A stretch of DNA of 64,000 nt. Origin: Thereva unica. Lineage: Eukaryota; Arthropoda; Insecta; Diptera; Therevidae. Position numbers and translations under genes: made by a program. Position 1 is the first letter of the stretch. Every line of letters starts with the position of its first letter. The stretch is from assembly GCA_949987705.1 (NCBI GenBank), contig OX465281.1, positions 84,968,543 to 85,032,542 of the forward strand. Direction: 5' to 3'. This document shows positions 11,283-23,244 of the stretch, piece by piece. The notes under the pieces are model-generated. The model worked only from the letters and a program-made list of their open reading frames with translations. It searched no databases and was not told where the DNA came from.

Positions 11283-11524
11283 GTTTATAGTCATGTAAGT
11301 GGTGCTGTAGACCAAAACATGTGGATTTGTCACAAAAATATGTATGATTTAAACGAAACATTTGTCAGGGTTATGAAAAATGGATAATCGCAGTTATTAA
11401 AATTATTAGTGAGTGTCAGTAGATATAAAACGAAAAGTAGATATCTAATTTTTACCAGGGAATATAAACGCTTATTGAAATGAATGAAAATTTATAAACT
11501 TAACTGCACGAACGATGTATTTAA

Positions 11525-12231
11525 GGGGGCATGACACTTTTGCGGCTTCAAAAAATCTATTTTTTTTTTTCATATTTTGTTAGATAAAAGCTTCAAGAAT
11601 GTGTGTAAGAAGCGGCATAATGATGCCAATGGCAAGCGGCATGATGAAAAAAAAATTTATTCCAGTGCAAACATGTTATAAAACTTTAAACGCGTTTTTC
11701 TCGAAACCACATTTTCAAAGTCGGTTCCCACGATTACTCAGAAACTAATCAACCGATGTTATTTTTTTTTCTTAATCTTGAAGCTAACAATATTTTGTGG
11801 TCCCTAACGGACGTTTTTTTTTGCATTTTTACTATATTTTTTACATACTTGAAGATACAACTTTTCAGTCAAAATCAGTACCTAAACTTTGAATGTCCGC
11901 CATTTTATCAAAAACACGAAATTAAAAAAAAAACATCCGTTAAGGACCAGCAAAAATGGTCATGTTTAAAATAGCGTATTGGTTTTTGCTTTCAGATAAA
12001 ACCTGTCTCCACAATCCTGGGAACCGCGAAGCTTGTCCAATGGAACACCTCAACTTCACGGGCCAGAGGGGCGGAGGGGCGGGGTGAAGGGTGTTAAATA
12101 AAATATAATTTTGTACATTAATACGAGTACTTTCAATTGCAGAAAACCTTATACCTCTACATCTCTTCGTTTGCTCAAAAAAAATTATCAAAAAACCACA
12201 CGAAAAACGGCCGCAAGAGTGTCATGCCCCC
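11525..12231. mobile_element. TTAA-flanked MITE (707 bp)
   Basis: The ends GGGGGCATGACACTTTTGCG and its near-complement at 12209-12231 form 22-bp inverted repeats, and TTAA flanks both sides (11521-11524 and 12232-12235). The related locus near 44025-44040 has a single TTAA at this point and no element, giving the empty site. TTAA duplication is typical of piggyBac and Kolobok elements; there is no transposase, so it is non-autonomous. Confidence 0.8.
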
Positions 12232-12891
12232 TTAAGACCGTCCTTATAGTCCATCAATATAAGGAAGTGATTTTTCTCAGAATTTTTAATATTTTACAAA
12301 ATTTTTACAAACGATTTGCTCCATATCTAAAAAATTTTGCAGCCCTTTGGTTAAAAGCATATTTGTATGTATCTCTTCAGAATAACAAAACAAAAGTGGG
12401 TTGTTGTGCCTAGAGACTAGCCACTAATTACGCTTTTTCTTGGTATTCTTTCTGTTGAATAACACTTCAGACTGGATGACAGTATATTAAGTTTAGATTG
12501 TGAAGAATCGCGAAAACATTCAAACAAATAACTCGAAAAACTAACGCATCTTTCATGGAGATGCTGCGGAAAAAATTATACAATAATTGCCCGCCAAGAA
12601 TTTAAAATAATTGATATATTTTAATTGCACCCCATCTATGACAAAGAATAGTGAACACCATCTATGGCAATATTACATTACTCTTCGTTTTACCTATGAT
12701 TATCAATTTCCATAAAATATACAAAATACATTTCATAAATAATAGAAAATCTGTTGTCATAATTCAGTTGTTTACTTTCTTCGAAACTTTATACATATCT
12801 AGCATTGGAATGTACCATTTTACGGAAGCATGAATAAATATGTTTATTGCCACATTCCTACAAGTTAGTGTTTGGAGTAATGGGAAGGCGC

Positions 12892-13842
12892 TAGGGATGG
12901 CCGATTACATCGTGATTAATCGGACAATCGATTATTTGATTCGATTAATCGAAACAATCGCATCGTTTTTTTCCGATCCGATTACATCGAAAATCGATTA
13001 TTTCATGCGATTATTGCATCCGATTATTGAAAAATAAGAAAATAATTATTGGATTTTTAAAAATTGTAAAACAACAGATAAAAGGTTGACAGAATTTGAA
13101 CCTAGATAATTGTTATTAGGTTGGCAGTACAACTGCTTCACCACACGTCCCTATACCAAACGCAAGTATTAAAAAGATCTAGGTAACGTAAACACCTTGT
13201 CTTGTCGGTTGCCATTCGCGACTAAAATTCTTGCGCGTCGATCATCCGTTGAACAGAGGGATAGCAGTTTTTGTTCGGCAAAACGGGTACCGCTCAGCGA
13301 AACTCTGTGGTCAAAATATAATCCTAAGTAACTTTCTTCTAGATTGATAAGTCTCTCTAGAGTCTATATACTCTGTTATCAAAAATTATTCTATGATCGT
13401 TTCAGATGTATATTCTATATGGTTGCGAGTAGGTGGAATAAAAATATCGCGGCTAGGTTGTGACATTTCCTTCCTCTCTTCTCTCTATCTTCCGGCTAGA
13501 GCTGCTGTTCGACAGCGTATACGGAAAAATAAGATTGTCGACAATACAAAGGGACTTTCCCTAAGCCTCTAGTCTGTCACATAAAAAAAAGAAAAAAAAG
13601 TCTTTATTCTAAAGAATTGTAAAATTTCTTATACATAATCACTACCTATAATTTAATTTTGATAATTTTATATTAAATTAAAAATAATAGTAGAAACGTG
13701 TTTTTATCAATTTTTATTGAAAATTATTCGATTATTACATTAATCGATTATTTTCAAACGATTAATCAATTAAAGATAATCGAATGATCCGATTAATCGG
13801 CATTCGATTAATCAACATTTTTTTAGTAATCGGCCATCCCTA
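12892..13842. mobile_element. hAT-like MITE (951 bp) with 8-bp duplication
   Basis: The termini TAGGGATGGCCGATTAC and its complement form 17-bp inverted repeats. The flanks GAAGGCGC (12884-12891) and GAAGGCGT (13843-13850) are an 8-bp target duplication with one difference. TAGGG-type ends with an 8-bp duplication fit the hAT superfamily. Sub-terminal regions are full of ATCGATTA-type repeats. No transposase. The uninterrupted site is visible at about 24772-24786 (opposite strand). Confidence 0.85.
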
Positions 13843-13849
13843 GAAGGCG

Positions 13850-13905
13850 TTAGATCGGGGTGCGAAAGGGCCAGGGTTCGATTCTTGGTGATGGTGGCGT
13901 AGTCT
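13850..13905 (+). other. tRNA-like module C (right part)
   Basis: GTTAGATCGGGGTGCGAAAG continues into the B-box-like GGTTCGATTC. The left half lies at 12865-12891; the hAT-like MITE split the module. Undivided copies are at 24745-24805 (minus), 42838-42905 (plus) and 43325-43385 (minus). Confidence 0.45.
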
Positions 13906-14307
13906 TTTTTAACCGAGTTCCAAAAAAGAGGAGAGGTTACTCAATTCGACGTGTAGCTATTTTGTAGTCCTGTTCATGCATAACTTTGTAATCCAATAAC
14001 TTTTTTGCTTTTTTTTTGGTTCATTTGAAGGGGGAGTTTCCCACGGTGGTCCCGTTAAATTTTTTCGAAATTCTGATAACGGAGTTCGAAATTAGGTATA
14101 AAAACTGTTAAAATTAGTTCAACCTAAACATTTCATAGTCACCGAACAAATTACTTTATTGTTGCAAAATTGGTAGAAGGCCGGTGGGAGAGTGCGTAGC
14201 GCGTTGGATCCTCGATCCATCGGCGCGTGTAGCGTTGCAGGTTCAAGCCCTGGTCGGTCGGGGGATTTTTCTCTTTTTCTTCTTTCTGAAATGATTTATT
14301 AGCATAC
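13906..14307. repeat. Repeat segment with tRNA-like module B1' (14165-14260)
   Basis: From about 14110 the sequence matches 10080-10270, including ATTTCATAG...CACC and a diverged tRNA-like module with B-box-like GGTTCAAGCCC. 13906-14100 matches nothing else seen. This block is absent from the compact relative at 42912-42925. Confidence 0.5.
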
Positions 14308-16598
14308 ATACTAGCATAAATCCCGCGTGCCTTGCAACGCCTTTAAATAAAAACTGTTTATTATGTGCAATGTTTTCCTTCAAAAAAAAAATAAAACAGC
14401 TGTTATTATCCCTAAAAAGGGTTTATTAAAGTGCATTTTTTTAATAAATATGGTAAACAAATTGCTGCGTTATCACCTCTGCTCAACAAATCTGCAAGTT
14501 TTAAAGCAGAAATTGGCATGTATATGTCATCAAGGGAAGTGACATTTTAGGGTTTGACGAACGTTCGTTAAGTTTGTTCGCCTATTTACGTGGGTGCAAT
14601 ATATTATGAAGCAATCACAAATGAATATTAAATAAAGTAAATTTCGAGTCATTCATTTCTACGTGATTATAGGGATGCACTGTCAAAATTTCAGCCTTTC
14701 AGTTTCAAAAGTTTGGGTTAACCCCATTTCACCCCTTTAGGGGATGAATTTCGAATAATCGCCCCTTAGTGGATGTCCACGTCATTATAGGCATGCACTG
14801 TCGAAATTTCAGCCCTACAGCTCCAGTAATTTGGTAACCCCAATTCACTCCGTTACTTGATGAATTTCCAAAAATCGCTTCTTAGTGAATGTCCACGTCA
14901 TTATAGAGATGCACTGTCGAAATTTCAGCCGTTTAGCTCCAGCGGTTTGGGTTAACCCCATTTAACCCCCTTAGGGGATAAATTTTAAAAAATCGCTCCT
15001 AAGTGGATGTCCACGTCATTATAGGGATGCACGGTCGAAATTGAAGCCCTTCAGCTTCAGCGATGTGGGTTAACCCCATTTCACCCCCTTAGGGAATGAA
15101 TTTCGCAAAATCGCTTCTTAGTGGATGTCCACGTCATTAAAGAGATGCACTGTCAAAATTTCAGCCCTATAGCTCCAGCGGTTTGGGTAAACCCCATTTC
15201 ACCCCCTTAGGGGATGAATTTCGAAAAATCGCTTTATAGGGGATGTCCATGCCATTGTAGGGATGCACTGTCAAAATTTCAGCCCTATAAATTTAGCGGT
15301 TTGGATAAACCCCATTTCAACCCCTTAGGGGATGAATTTCGAAAAAACGCTTTTTAGTGGATGTCCACGCCATTATAGGGATGCACTGTCAAAATTTCAG
15401 CCCTATAGTTCCAGCGGTTTTGAGTTGATCCCATTTCACCCCCTTAGGGGATGAATTTCGAAAAATCGCTTTATTAAGGTTGTCCACGCCATTATAGGGA
15501 TGCACTGTCAAAATTTCGGCCCTATAGCTATAGCAGTTTGGAAAAACCCCATTTCATCCCCTTAGGAGATGAATTTCGAAAAATCGCTTTTTAGTAGATG
15601 TCCACATCATTATAGGGATGCACTGTCAAAATTTCAGCCTTATAGCTCCAACGGTTTGGGTAAACCCCATTTCCCCCCTTAGGGGATAAATTTCGAAAAA
15701 TCGCTTTTTAGTGGATGCCCACATCATTATAGGGATGCACTGTCAAAATTTCAGCACTTTAGCTCCAGCGGTTTGGGTAAACCCCATTTCACCCCCTTAG
15801 GGGATGAATTTCGAAAAATCGCTTTAATAGTGGATGTCCACATTATTATAGGGATGCACTGTCAAAATTTCAGCCCTTTAGCTCCAGCGGTTTGGGTAAA
15901 CCCCATTTCACCCCCTTAGGGGATGAATTTCGAAAAATCGCTTTAATAGTGGATGTCCACGCCATTATAGGGTTGCATTGTCAAAATTTCAGCCCTATAG
16001 CTTTAGCGGTTTGGAAAAACCTCAATTCACCCCCTTAGGGGATGAATTTCTAAAAATCGCTTTTTAGTGGATGTCCACGTCAATAAAGGGATGCACTGTC
16101 AAAATTTCAGCCCTATAGCTCCAGCGGTTTGAGTAAACCCCATTTCACCCCCTTAGGGGATGAATTTCGTAAAATCGCTTCTTAGTGGATGTCCACGTCA
16201 TTATAGGGATGCACTGTCAAAATTTCAGCCTTATAGCTCCAGGGGTTTTGAGTTGACAATATTTCATCCCATTAGGGTATGAATTTCGAAAAATCGCTAG
16301 AGATGCACTGTCAAAATTTCAGCCCTTTAGCTCTAGCGGTTTAGGTTGTGCGTTGTCTGTCAGTCAGTTACTTTTTATAGAATAGAAAAAAAGTAAAGAA
16401 AAAAATCCCCTTACAACTTATTGAACCCCATTTCACCCCCTTCAACCCTTTTTTCTCCAAAAGCCTATGTCCGTCTCCAAGGTTTAAACTATGTCTGTTG
16501 CAAATTTCATCAAAATCGGTCCGGCGGTTTAGGCGTGAAAGCGTATCATACAGACAGACAGACAGAGTTACTTTCGTATTTATAATATTAGTAAGGAT
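14308..16598 (+). mobile_element. Non-autonomous element carrying a 118-bp minisatellite
   Basis: Comparison with the uninterrupted sequence near 10262-10282 shows that about 2.29 kb is inserted here. Its 3' part (about 16400-16598) has a conserved tail: AAAATCGGTCCGGCGGTTTA, a run of CAGA repeats, then TTATAATATTAGTAAGGAT. That tail is common in insect RTE-type LINE or LINE-mobilised families; the assignment is from memory of the motif. The middle is the tandem array annotated next. No reverse transcriptase is present. Confidence 0.55.
14585..16345 (+). repeat. 118-bp minisatellite, about 15 units
   Basis: Units recur every 117-119 bp, marked by GGATGCACTGTC(A/G)AAATTTC at about 14671, 14790, 14907, 15025, 15143, 15261 and so on to 16298. 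The last unit is about 28 bp short. Each contains TTCACCCCCTTAGGGGATGA, a short internal inverted repeat. Units at 15380-16089 are closer to each other than to the first four, as expected when an array expands from within. No frame stays open. Confidence 0.85.
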
Positions 16599-16599
16599 T

Positions 16600-16940
16600 A
16601 GTCAGCCACCGATAGTATGAGCAATGGCGCGAAGGGCTAGGGAGAAGTACCGTCGTCTGGGGACTCTGTGGGGCTGCGAGTTCGATTCTTCGGCTCGCGG
16701 TGCTTTTTTTCGTCATAATAATTTTTTTTAAATTCCTTCGAGGATTTTGCTTCATATGAAACAAGTTTTTGACATGAATACGTCTCTAAATTTGCTTTCA
16801 GAAGAAAAACCGATGATAACGAAATTATGGCATATAGTTTTAATTTGCAGCTCAAAAACTATTATTTATATTGAATAAAGAAATATACCATGACGTGGGT
16901 GAAGAATCAAAGAATTTTATTGTTTACACTTGATTTCCTT
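16600..16940 (+). repeat. tRNA-like module B2' and downstream repeat
   Basis: Matches 10281-10620 with several substitutions, including B-box-like GAGTTCGATTC. Together with 13906-14307 it is one repeat copy split by the minisatellite element. Confidence 0.5.
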
Positions 16941-17070
16941 TTTTTTAAGCTATGATGATTTATTGTAGTGTTTGTTAAATACTTTGTTAAGTTTTAGATT
17001 ACGCAAAGTCTCACAACTTATAACCTACATAAGCCTTTAACAAAAACTTTGCAAGATTAATTATTTATAT

Positions 17071-17444
17071 AGTTACGAAATAAAAGATTCAATTTAAAAT
17101 GACTTGAGCTTTATTAATAATAATTCAACCGTTCTTTATCGAGTACAAATCCAAACTGACTTAAAACTAAAAGAATGCCTTAGAATAGACAGAGATCAGT
17201 TGTAACCTGATATTCTTATTTGTCGTTACTTCTGATTATCATTTGGGTAATTCGCTCTGTGTGATTTACTTCTTAGAAATTTGTCTGCATTAAGTGCATT
17301 GGAAGCGGATTACACAAATGATAATCTTTCTTCTTAGAATTATAATGTGCATAGGAAGCGCATTGTGCAAAATGATAATAGTGATACGTGATATGTGCAA
17401 AATGATAAATAGTTACTTGGAATTACTTAGAATCTTACGTGACA
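17071..17444 (-). repeat. 3' LTR of the errantivirus
   Basis: 374 bp, on the coding strand starting TGTCACG and ending CGTAACT, so the ends are imperfect inverted repeats and not TG...CA. An initiator-like TCAGT lies at 17155-17159 and AATAAA at 17110-17115, defining probable U3 (about 285 bp), R and U5. No TATA box is seen, as in several insect retroelements that rely on an initiator. It matches the other LTR throughout. Confidence 0.93.
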
Positions 17445-17456
17445 CCTCCCCCCTTT
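17445..17456 (-). other. Polypurine tract
   Basis: AAAGGGGGGAGG on the coding strand abuts the 3' LTR directly and would prime plus-strand synthesis. The env stop codon (17455-17457) overlaps it. Confidence 0.85.
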
Positions 17457-18978
17457 AAGCGTTTGCAGTCTCTGCAAATGGGTCGATGTCGTCTATTTTG
17501 ACTTTGTCACTTAATTCTATACATACATTATTTGTTGTTTTATTTGATTTTTTCCTAAATATTTTCAATAGAATTAAAGTAATAATAACTACGGAAATTA
17601 CAAAATTTAACCCTAGAGAGGTGTAGTTACCAATATTTCCATTAAACTTAATGAATTCTATCTGTTTTCTATTCTGGACTGTATTCAAATTTAAATTTTC
17701 TAATGTAATATTATTAATTGTTTTTGTGAAATTTATGTGGGAAATTGGAATCATTATCCTATTTGTAAACTTCTCTATTTTGTTATTGAATGTACTATTT
17801 GCAATTATTATTTTACAATTACTGAATTTTATGACATTATTATTTTTAATCGTTAAATCTTGGTTATTACAGGTTTGAACCATTTTTGATGGCTTTAGAT
17901 TTTTTGTTATAATTATGTTGTCATAAATTTCTTCGACTGAAGCTGCTGTGTTAATCTTAATTTCGCAAATATTATCATCACTAAATATATTCCTAATGCA
18001 TCTGTTTGTATGCAATTTTAAATTTCTTTTTGTTAAACTTCCCTCCTCATTCATGTATACTTTATTATTTTGAACAATTACTTTTTCGTTATCTAAATTA
18101 AGTTCTTCAAAATTATCATTAGGGATTGGTACTACAATAGCATTGTGATATTTTTCTTGAGTAAATATTGGCAGACAAACGGCAAAAATTAATAAATCTT
18201 TATCAAAAAGTACGCTATTTTGAATGAATGGAATGATCTCCACTGTAATATTGTATTTACTTATTTCTTCCTCCGTGAGGACATCATGTGCTAGTACATT
18301 TAGTTTACTAAGTAAAATAATATCGGCAATTTTTTCTAATTGGTTATTTAGTTTTGTTATGTCAAAGAATAGGTGTAAGATGAATGTGGATCTAGTATAG
18401 AAGTTTGTTATTATGTTAGTGGTATTTGATAAAAAGGATGCCAATTTATTTTGTTCTTTATTTAAATGGTTTTTCATTTCTTCTAAGTTTTTAATAAGAT
18501 TGTTATTTATTACTACTTGTTTATTAAGTTCTGTTACCGTATTTTGACTATTGGTATCTAAATTACTTAAGTGATTATATATCTCATTAGCATCATCTTC
18601 ATCCATTGTGCCTGTTATAATTTTTAAACCTTTTCCTAAAATATTTATTAGACCACGCTTATTTCTCGAATTTTTATACACTGCCGGAACTAAAATATTA
18701 TAATTATGTTTTAATGTTTTTAATTCCCTACTAATTAATTTATAATCTTTTTCGCTAACATTTGATTTTAAGGACATGAAATTATTTTGCATTAAATTTA
18801 TTACTTCATTATATTGCGTGAGATTTATAACATGTAGTAGCTTCGTATAAGACTCTACAACAGGTTTTTCATCTAGTTTGAAAAGCGTGTACCCATTTTC
18901 CGTGTTAATCGGTATTATTTCGATCATTTGTGCATGAGTTAACTTCAGTAGCATCGCGAAGAGAAGAATGGTTGCCAT
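17455..18978 (-). CDS. env: Errantivirus envelope glycoprotein
   Basis: 507 residues. Residues 1-17 are a signal peptide ending THAQ. A furin-type site RNKR at 105-108 is followed by a Gly/Leu-rich fusion-peptide-like start of the membrane subunit (GLINILGKG). Several Asn-X-Ser/Thr sites lie in the ectodomain, a membrane anchor spans about 455-474, and a 33-residue cytoplasmic tail follows. The plan matches errantivirus Env proteins, which are related to baculovirus F fusion proteins. The frame overlaps the end of pol by 74 nt in another frame. A splice-acceptor-like TTTCAG lies one base before the ATG, so expression from a spliced RNA is likely. The frame is unbroken and signal, cleavage site and anchor are all present. 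Function as an entry protein is inference. Confidence 0.93.
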   Translation of the reverse strand: MATILLFAMLLKLTHAQMIEIIPINTENGYTLFKLDEKPVVESYTKLLHVINLTQYNEVINLMQNNFMSLKSNVSEKDYKLISRELKTLKHNYNILVPAVYKNSRNKRGLINILGKGLKIITGTMDEDDANEIYNHLSNLDTNSQNTVTELNKQVVINNNLIKNLEEMKNHLNKEQNKLASFLSNTTNIITNFYTRSTFILHLFFDITKLNNQLEKIADIILLSKLNVLAHDVLTEEEISKYNITVEIIPFIQNSVLFDKDLLIFAVCLPIFTQEKYHNAIVVPIPNDNFEELNLDNEKVIVQNNKVYMNEEGSLTKRNLKLHTNRCIRNIFSDDNICEIKINTAASVEEIYDNIIITKNLKPSKMVQTCNNQDLTIKNNNVIKFSNCKIIIANSTFNNKIEKFTNRIMIPISHINFTKTINNITLENLNLNTVQNRKQIEFIKFNGNIGNYTSLGLNFVISVVIITLILLKIFRKKSNKTTNNVCIELSDKVKIDDIDPFAETANA

Positions 18979-21900
18979 TCTGAAACGATAAATTGTTTTG
19001 GTATTTATATTTGCGTTTTAACTGGTTCGTAGTATATTTCGTATTTCTTTTGTTACTTGTGTCTATTACGTACTGCTTATCTATTTTAAAATTCTTTAGT
19101 TTTTTATATTTGGGTTTGTTTTTAGTTATTTCCCTGTTTTTTACTATGTCTGTAGTTACTTGAAAATTACTGCTCCTATTCTTATTTAGCTTGTTTATTC
19201 TTTCAATTTTTTCTTCCTTAAATTTGTCAGCTAGAGCCTTAATGCTATTTCTGTCTAGATTTTTGTTTATAAAATCTATCGGTCTAAAATTTGTAGTAGA
19301 ATGAATAGTATTGTTGTAAATAGTAATTATTTTATGTAATTTATCTTCTAGGTCCTCATCCTTATTTGAATTATCTAATTCTAAAATTCTTAAATGCTCA
19401 TTTAGTGTCCCATGTAACCTTTCTATATCCGCGTTACCAGTTTTATTATTAGCTGTCGTTGTATGCGTTTCTATTAGATTATCCTTTAAAAATAATTTGA
19501 CCGCGTGGTGTAATATACATCTCTCGTTATCGAAGATTAATTTTTTCATTTTTCCTAAAAATGTTATTCTTTCTTTAATTGCTTTTAAAATAGATACCCA
19601 TGTTCTATCACTTAATTTATGCAGTGTAGCATATTTGGAAAATTTGTCGATTGTAGTTAAGTACATGACATTTCTATAAGGAAACCAAATATCTATGTGG
19701 ACTATGTCGTTAAAATGGGATGCGGTTTCGCTGATTTGGTGTGGGATTTTAGGTGGTTGGCGATCAAATTTAGCTAAGAGGCATACTTCACAATTGTTGA
19801 TAAATTTAGTTATTAATTTAAGCATATTCGGGTAGAAATATTGGGTTTTCAATTCTTGAAATACTTCGTTTATACCGCGGTGATTGTTCTTTAAGTGTTC
19901 TTGTTGAATAATAGAAAGTATTTTTTCTTTGTCGGTGATGTCGATTAATTTTATATTAGATTTGTATAGAGTTAAGTTCTTATTTTTTGAGAAGTGATTG
20001 ACGTAAATTTCTTGGAATTTTATAAAGAGATTATTATTTTCGCAATATACGCAAACTAAACCTTTTTCTATCATGACTTTTCTCATGATTTCTAGTAAAT
20101 TTGAATCCTTGTCTACGGTTATGTAGTTTTGACATTTTTTGTGAAGAATTTTAGTGACAAATTTTTCTTTGTCGCCATAGTTAAGATAGACTTGGTTTTT
20201 GTAAATGTTTATACATTTTTCAGTAATTCTTATGTGATTTAAACTATCACTGTCTCCACTATGAATAGTGTCAACTGAAGACATGGCTTCGACATCCATG
20301 CTACAGTTTTCGTTATTTTCATTATTTGACTCATTATTAAATATACCGTTTATTTCATCACAAATGGTCATAGAGGTAACTTCATCGTTATTACTCTGGA
20401 CATCTTTATGTATGTATCTGCTTAGACCGTCGGCTACTTGATTTTCTTTTCCTTTCAAATAATTTATTTCAAAATCGTATTCATTTAACATTATCTTCCA
20501 CCTTTGGAGTTTCATGTTAGGCTCCTTAATACTGTTTAACCAAACAAGTGGTTTGTGATCAGTATAGATGCTAAATTTTCTACCATACAGGTAATTTCTA
20601 AAATACTTGACAGACCAAATAATCGCGAGTAGCTCTTTTTCTATTGTCGCATATCTCATTTCGTGGTCGTTAAGGGTTCGCGACGCGTAACATATCGGAT
20701 GCTTATTTTGACTTAATACCGCGCCAATAGCATAGTTCGATGCGTCAGTTGTTAAAGTAAAGCGTTGATTGAAATCTGGAGATTTTAGGATTGGGTCGTT
20801 TATCAGGAGTTTTTTCAATTTATTAAAAGACTCAATGTATTCTTCGTCTCTAATGTTAACTTTAGAATTTTTTTTCAGGTATTTAATCATTGGGTAAGCT
20901 ACTCTGGCATAGTCCCTTATAAATTTTCTATAATACCCTGTTATGCCTAAAAATTGTTTTATTTCTTTAGTGGTTGTTGGTAATTTCATTGATTTAATAG
21001 CTTTTACTTTTTGTTCGTCGGGTTTTATTCCATTGTTTGTAACAATGTGACCTAAATAATTTGTAGATTCTTCCGCGAAGTGACATTTATCTATTTGGAC
21101 TTTTAAATTACTTCCTCTTAATTTTTGAAAAACTTTTTTGATGGAATCAAGATGTTCCTCGAAACTTGTGGAAAATATTAAAATATCGTCGAGATAAACG
21201 ACGCATATTTTATTTATAAGGTCTTTTAAAACATTATTTATTAACCTTTGGAATGTTGCCGGGGCATTTTTCAAACCAAACGGCATCCTTGTAAATTCAT
21301 AGTGACCATTTGAAGTTGAAAAGGCTGTTTTTGCCCTATCGCGAGGATCAACTTCGATCTGATGAAAGCCTTTTGCAAGATCTAAGGTAGTAAAATAGTT
21401 ACATTTCCCTAGCTTATCAAACAGATCATCCATGTTTGGCAGCGGGAATTTGTCGTCAACCGTTTGTTCATTTAATTTCCTGTAATCCACAACAATTCGC
21501 CATTTTGGTACGCCGCTTTTGTCAAGTTTCTTGGGAACGACCCAAATTGGAGAATTGTATGGACTATTGCTAGGAATAATTATCTTTTGCAGCAACATTT
21601 CTTTAATTTGTCTATCGACTTCTTTCCGGTGTATTTCGGGATATTTGTATAGCTTGCTATAAATTGGAGTATCGCTTTTTGTATTAATTTTATGTTTAAT
21701 TTCGTTTGTAAAAGAAAGGTTGTCACCCTCTCTATAAAATAAGTCTTTATGCGAATATAAAAGAGATTTAAGTTTGCGAACATCACGGTCATTTAAATGT
21801 CTCGGAAATATTTTGTCATGAATGTTTCCTTCGTCTTCATTACAGAATACGTTTAAAGGAAATCCATCGCTATAGCAGTTTTTTGCATAAATTTCTTCGT

Positions 21901-22257
21901 ATTCATTTAAAAACATTGGAATATTTGCATTGTCGGTGATTAAAGATCTACTTTTATAGTCAATTTTTGCGTTTAGGGGGTCTAGTATGTTGTTTCCTAT
22001 GATACCATCGAATTTGGTATGAAACTTGTATTCAAGAAAATTTGAGTAAATGTTTGATTCATTAAATTCTTTAAATAACGGAATTTTATATTTGACATTA
22101 GTTTTAATGTAGCGATCTAGCACCTTTAGCGTGCGTATGGTAGATGGGACCTGCCATTTTGGATTACATAGAAACGGATTAATGATGCTGTATTCAGCGC
22201 CGCTATCTATAATAAATTTTAAATTTTTAACATTTGTTTTGACTATTATATAGGGTA
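18905..22257 (-). CDS. pol: Errantivirus Pol: protease, RT, RNase H, integrase
   Basis: Residue numbers below count from the codon at 22123, which is a GTG and not the real start. The open frame continues upstream past a protease active-site motif DSGA (about 22190-22204) and overlaps gag. RT shows LDLAKGFHQI (247-256) and YLDD (310-313). RNase H shows TDAS (459-462). Integrase has an HHCC finger (H743, H748, C778, C781) and a catalytic triad D811, D865, E901. The D-35-E spacing is canonical. The frame is -1 relative to gag, so Pol is most likely made by ribosomal frameshifting. All catalytic residues are present. It copies and integrates the element's genome. Confidence 0.95.
18979..18995 (-). 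promoter_or_regulatory. Predicted splice acceptor for env mRNA
   Basis: On the minus strand TTTATCGTTTCAG ends at 18980, one base before the env ATG at 18978. Errantivirus env is known to be made from a spliced transcript; the donor was not located here. Confidence 0.5.
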
Positions 22258-23244
22258 ATCGTTTTGGCCTCGATTGTAAAAATTTTGTGGAGGGACTCTG
22301 TTTTCATTAACCGAGACGTCCATTGGTTCAATTGTGTCATTTGGTCTCCTTTGAGGGTAATTTAACTGACGGCTATGGCCACTATTATAAAAATTTGGTT
22401 GCCTATTTTGAGAAAAATTACCAAATTTATTCGAGTTTCTAGTATGACTACTATTATTGTAATAATCCTGCTGCCTGTTTTGAGGGTTATTGAATTGCCT
22501 AATATGATTGTTATTATTGAAAAATCCTTGTCCCCTATTTTTAAAATTATTGGACCATCTGGTATGGCCATTATTATTAGAGTAATCTTGTTGCCTATTC
22601 TGAGAATAATTCCTAAAATCATTTAATAGCCGGTTACTGACGTTGGCGTTATTATTAAAATTGTTTTGACTATTTGGGGAGAAATTTAAATACCCATTTC
22701 TTAACATAATTTGATGTGCTTCAGTTAAAGAAGACGGATTCCTGCTAATTATAATGCTCCTAACGGGTTCGGGTAATCCCTCTTTAAATGCGTCTAAGGT
22801 AATTCTTTGATTACTGCTAATAACTTCGTCGTTACCACCGCCTACAATAAAATAAGCATTGTTTAACCTACATAACAATGAGTTCAACTTTTGATAAAAG
22901 CTCCCTATTGTGGAGTCGCATCTACATGTTCTAATTTTATCTACGATACTTTCTACTGACGCATTTTCACCGTGGTTCCTTATTAGTATTGTTTTTAAAT
23001 CAAGCCATGTGTCAGCATTACCGCTAGTTAATAACATATTCCGTGCGTGGCCTGTCAATTTATCTTTAATTAAGCCTAATATAATTCTTTTATAAGTGTT
23101 TTCGAATGTGTCTATTATAGGAATTAAGCTTTCGATCCTACTAATGAAACCATACAACGAGTTCCTATTGCCGTCGAATTGTTGGATACACCTAACACTC
23201 TCTAATACTATTTTATATTTCTCTACTAGCTCTAAGTTCTCCAT
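22246..23244 (-). CDS. gag: Errantivirus Gag
   Basis: 332 residues from ATG at 23244 to a stop at 22246. Residues 1-190 resemble the capsid part of 17.6/297-type Gag in length and position. Residues about 195-310 form an Asn/Gln/Tyr-rich region of diverged repeats built on NRQQDY and NNxxH-TR. No CCHC zinc knuckle is seen, so nucleic-acid binding may rest on the Arg/Asn-rich tail. It forms the particle core. The start is the first ATG after the long leader and the frame is intact. Confidence 0.9.
   Translation of the reverse strand: MENLELVEKYKIVLESVRCIQQFDGNRNSLYGFISRIESLIPIIDTFENTYKRIILGLIKDKLTGHARNMLLTSGNADTWLDLKTILIRNHGENASVESIVDKIRTCRCDSTIGSFYQKLNSLLCRLNNAYFIVGGGNDEVISSNQRITLDAFKEGLPEPVRSIIISRNPSSLTEAHQIMLRNGYLNFSPNSQNNFNNNANVSNRLLNDFRNYSQNRQQDYSNNNGHTRWSNNFKNRGQGFFNNNNHIRQFNNPQNRQQDYYNNSSHTRNSNKFGNFSQNRQPNFYNSGHSRQLNYPQRRPNDTIEPMDVSVNENRVPPQNFYNRGQNDYPI
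22279..22285 (-). promoter_or_regulatory. Candidate -1 frameshift site between gag and pol
   Basis: The minus strand reads A AAT TTT in the gag frame, a heptamer of the X XXY YYZ type, about 33 nt before the gag stop. Slipping back one base here enters the pol frame, which stays open through the protease motif. A downstream stimulatory structure was not modelled. Confidence 0.5.

Larger units (their letters stand above)
9665..12394. repeat. Composite repeat block (reverse copy at 43851-44820)
   Basis: The outer parts of this block, about 9665-10100 and 11290-12394, recur in reverse order and orientation at 43851-44820. The copy here has extra DNA: two tRNA-like modules (10140-10378), a 376-bp palindrome (10907-11282) and a TTAA-flanked MITE (11525-12231). 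The second locus is an older form that lacks the MITE and shows its empty site. No protein-coding frame is convincing. Confidence 0.6.

Noticed and set aside
14585..16345. Regular repeats as a CRISPR array
   Set aside because: The whole 118-bp unit is repeated with no unique spacers, there are no cas genes and the setting is eukaryotic.
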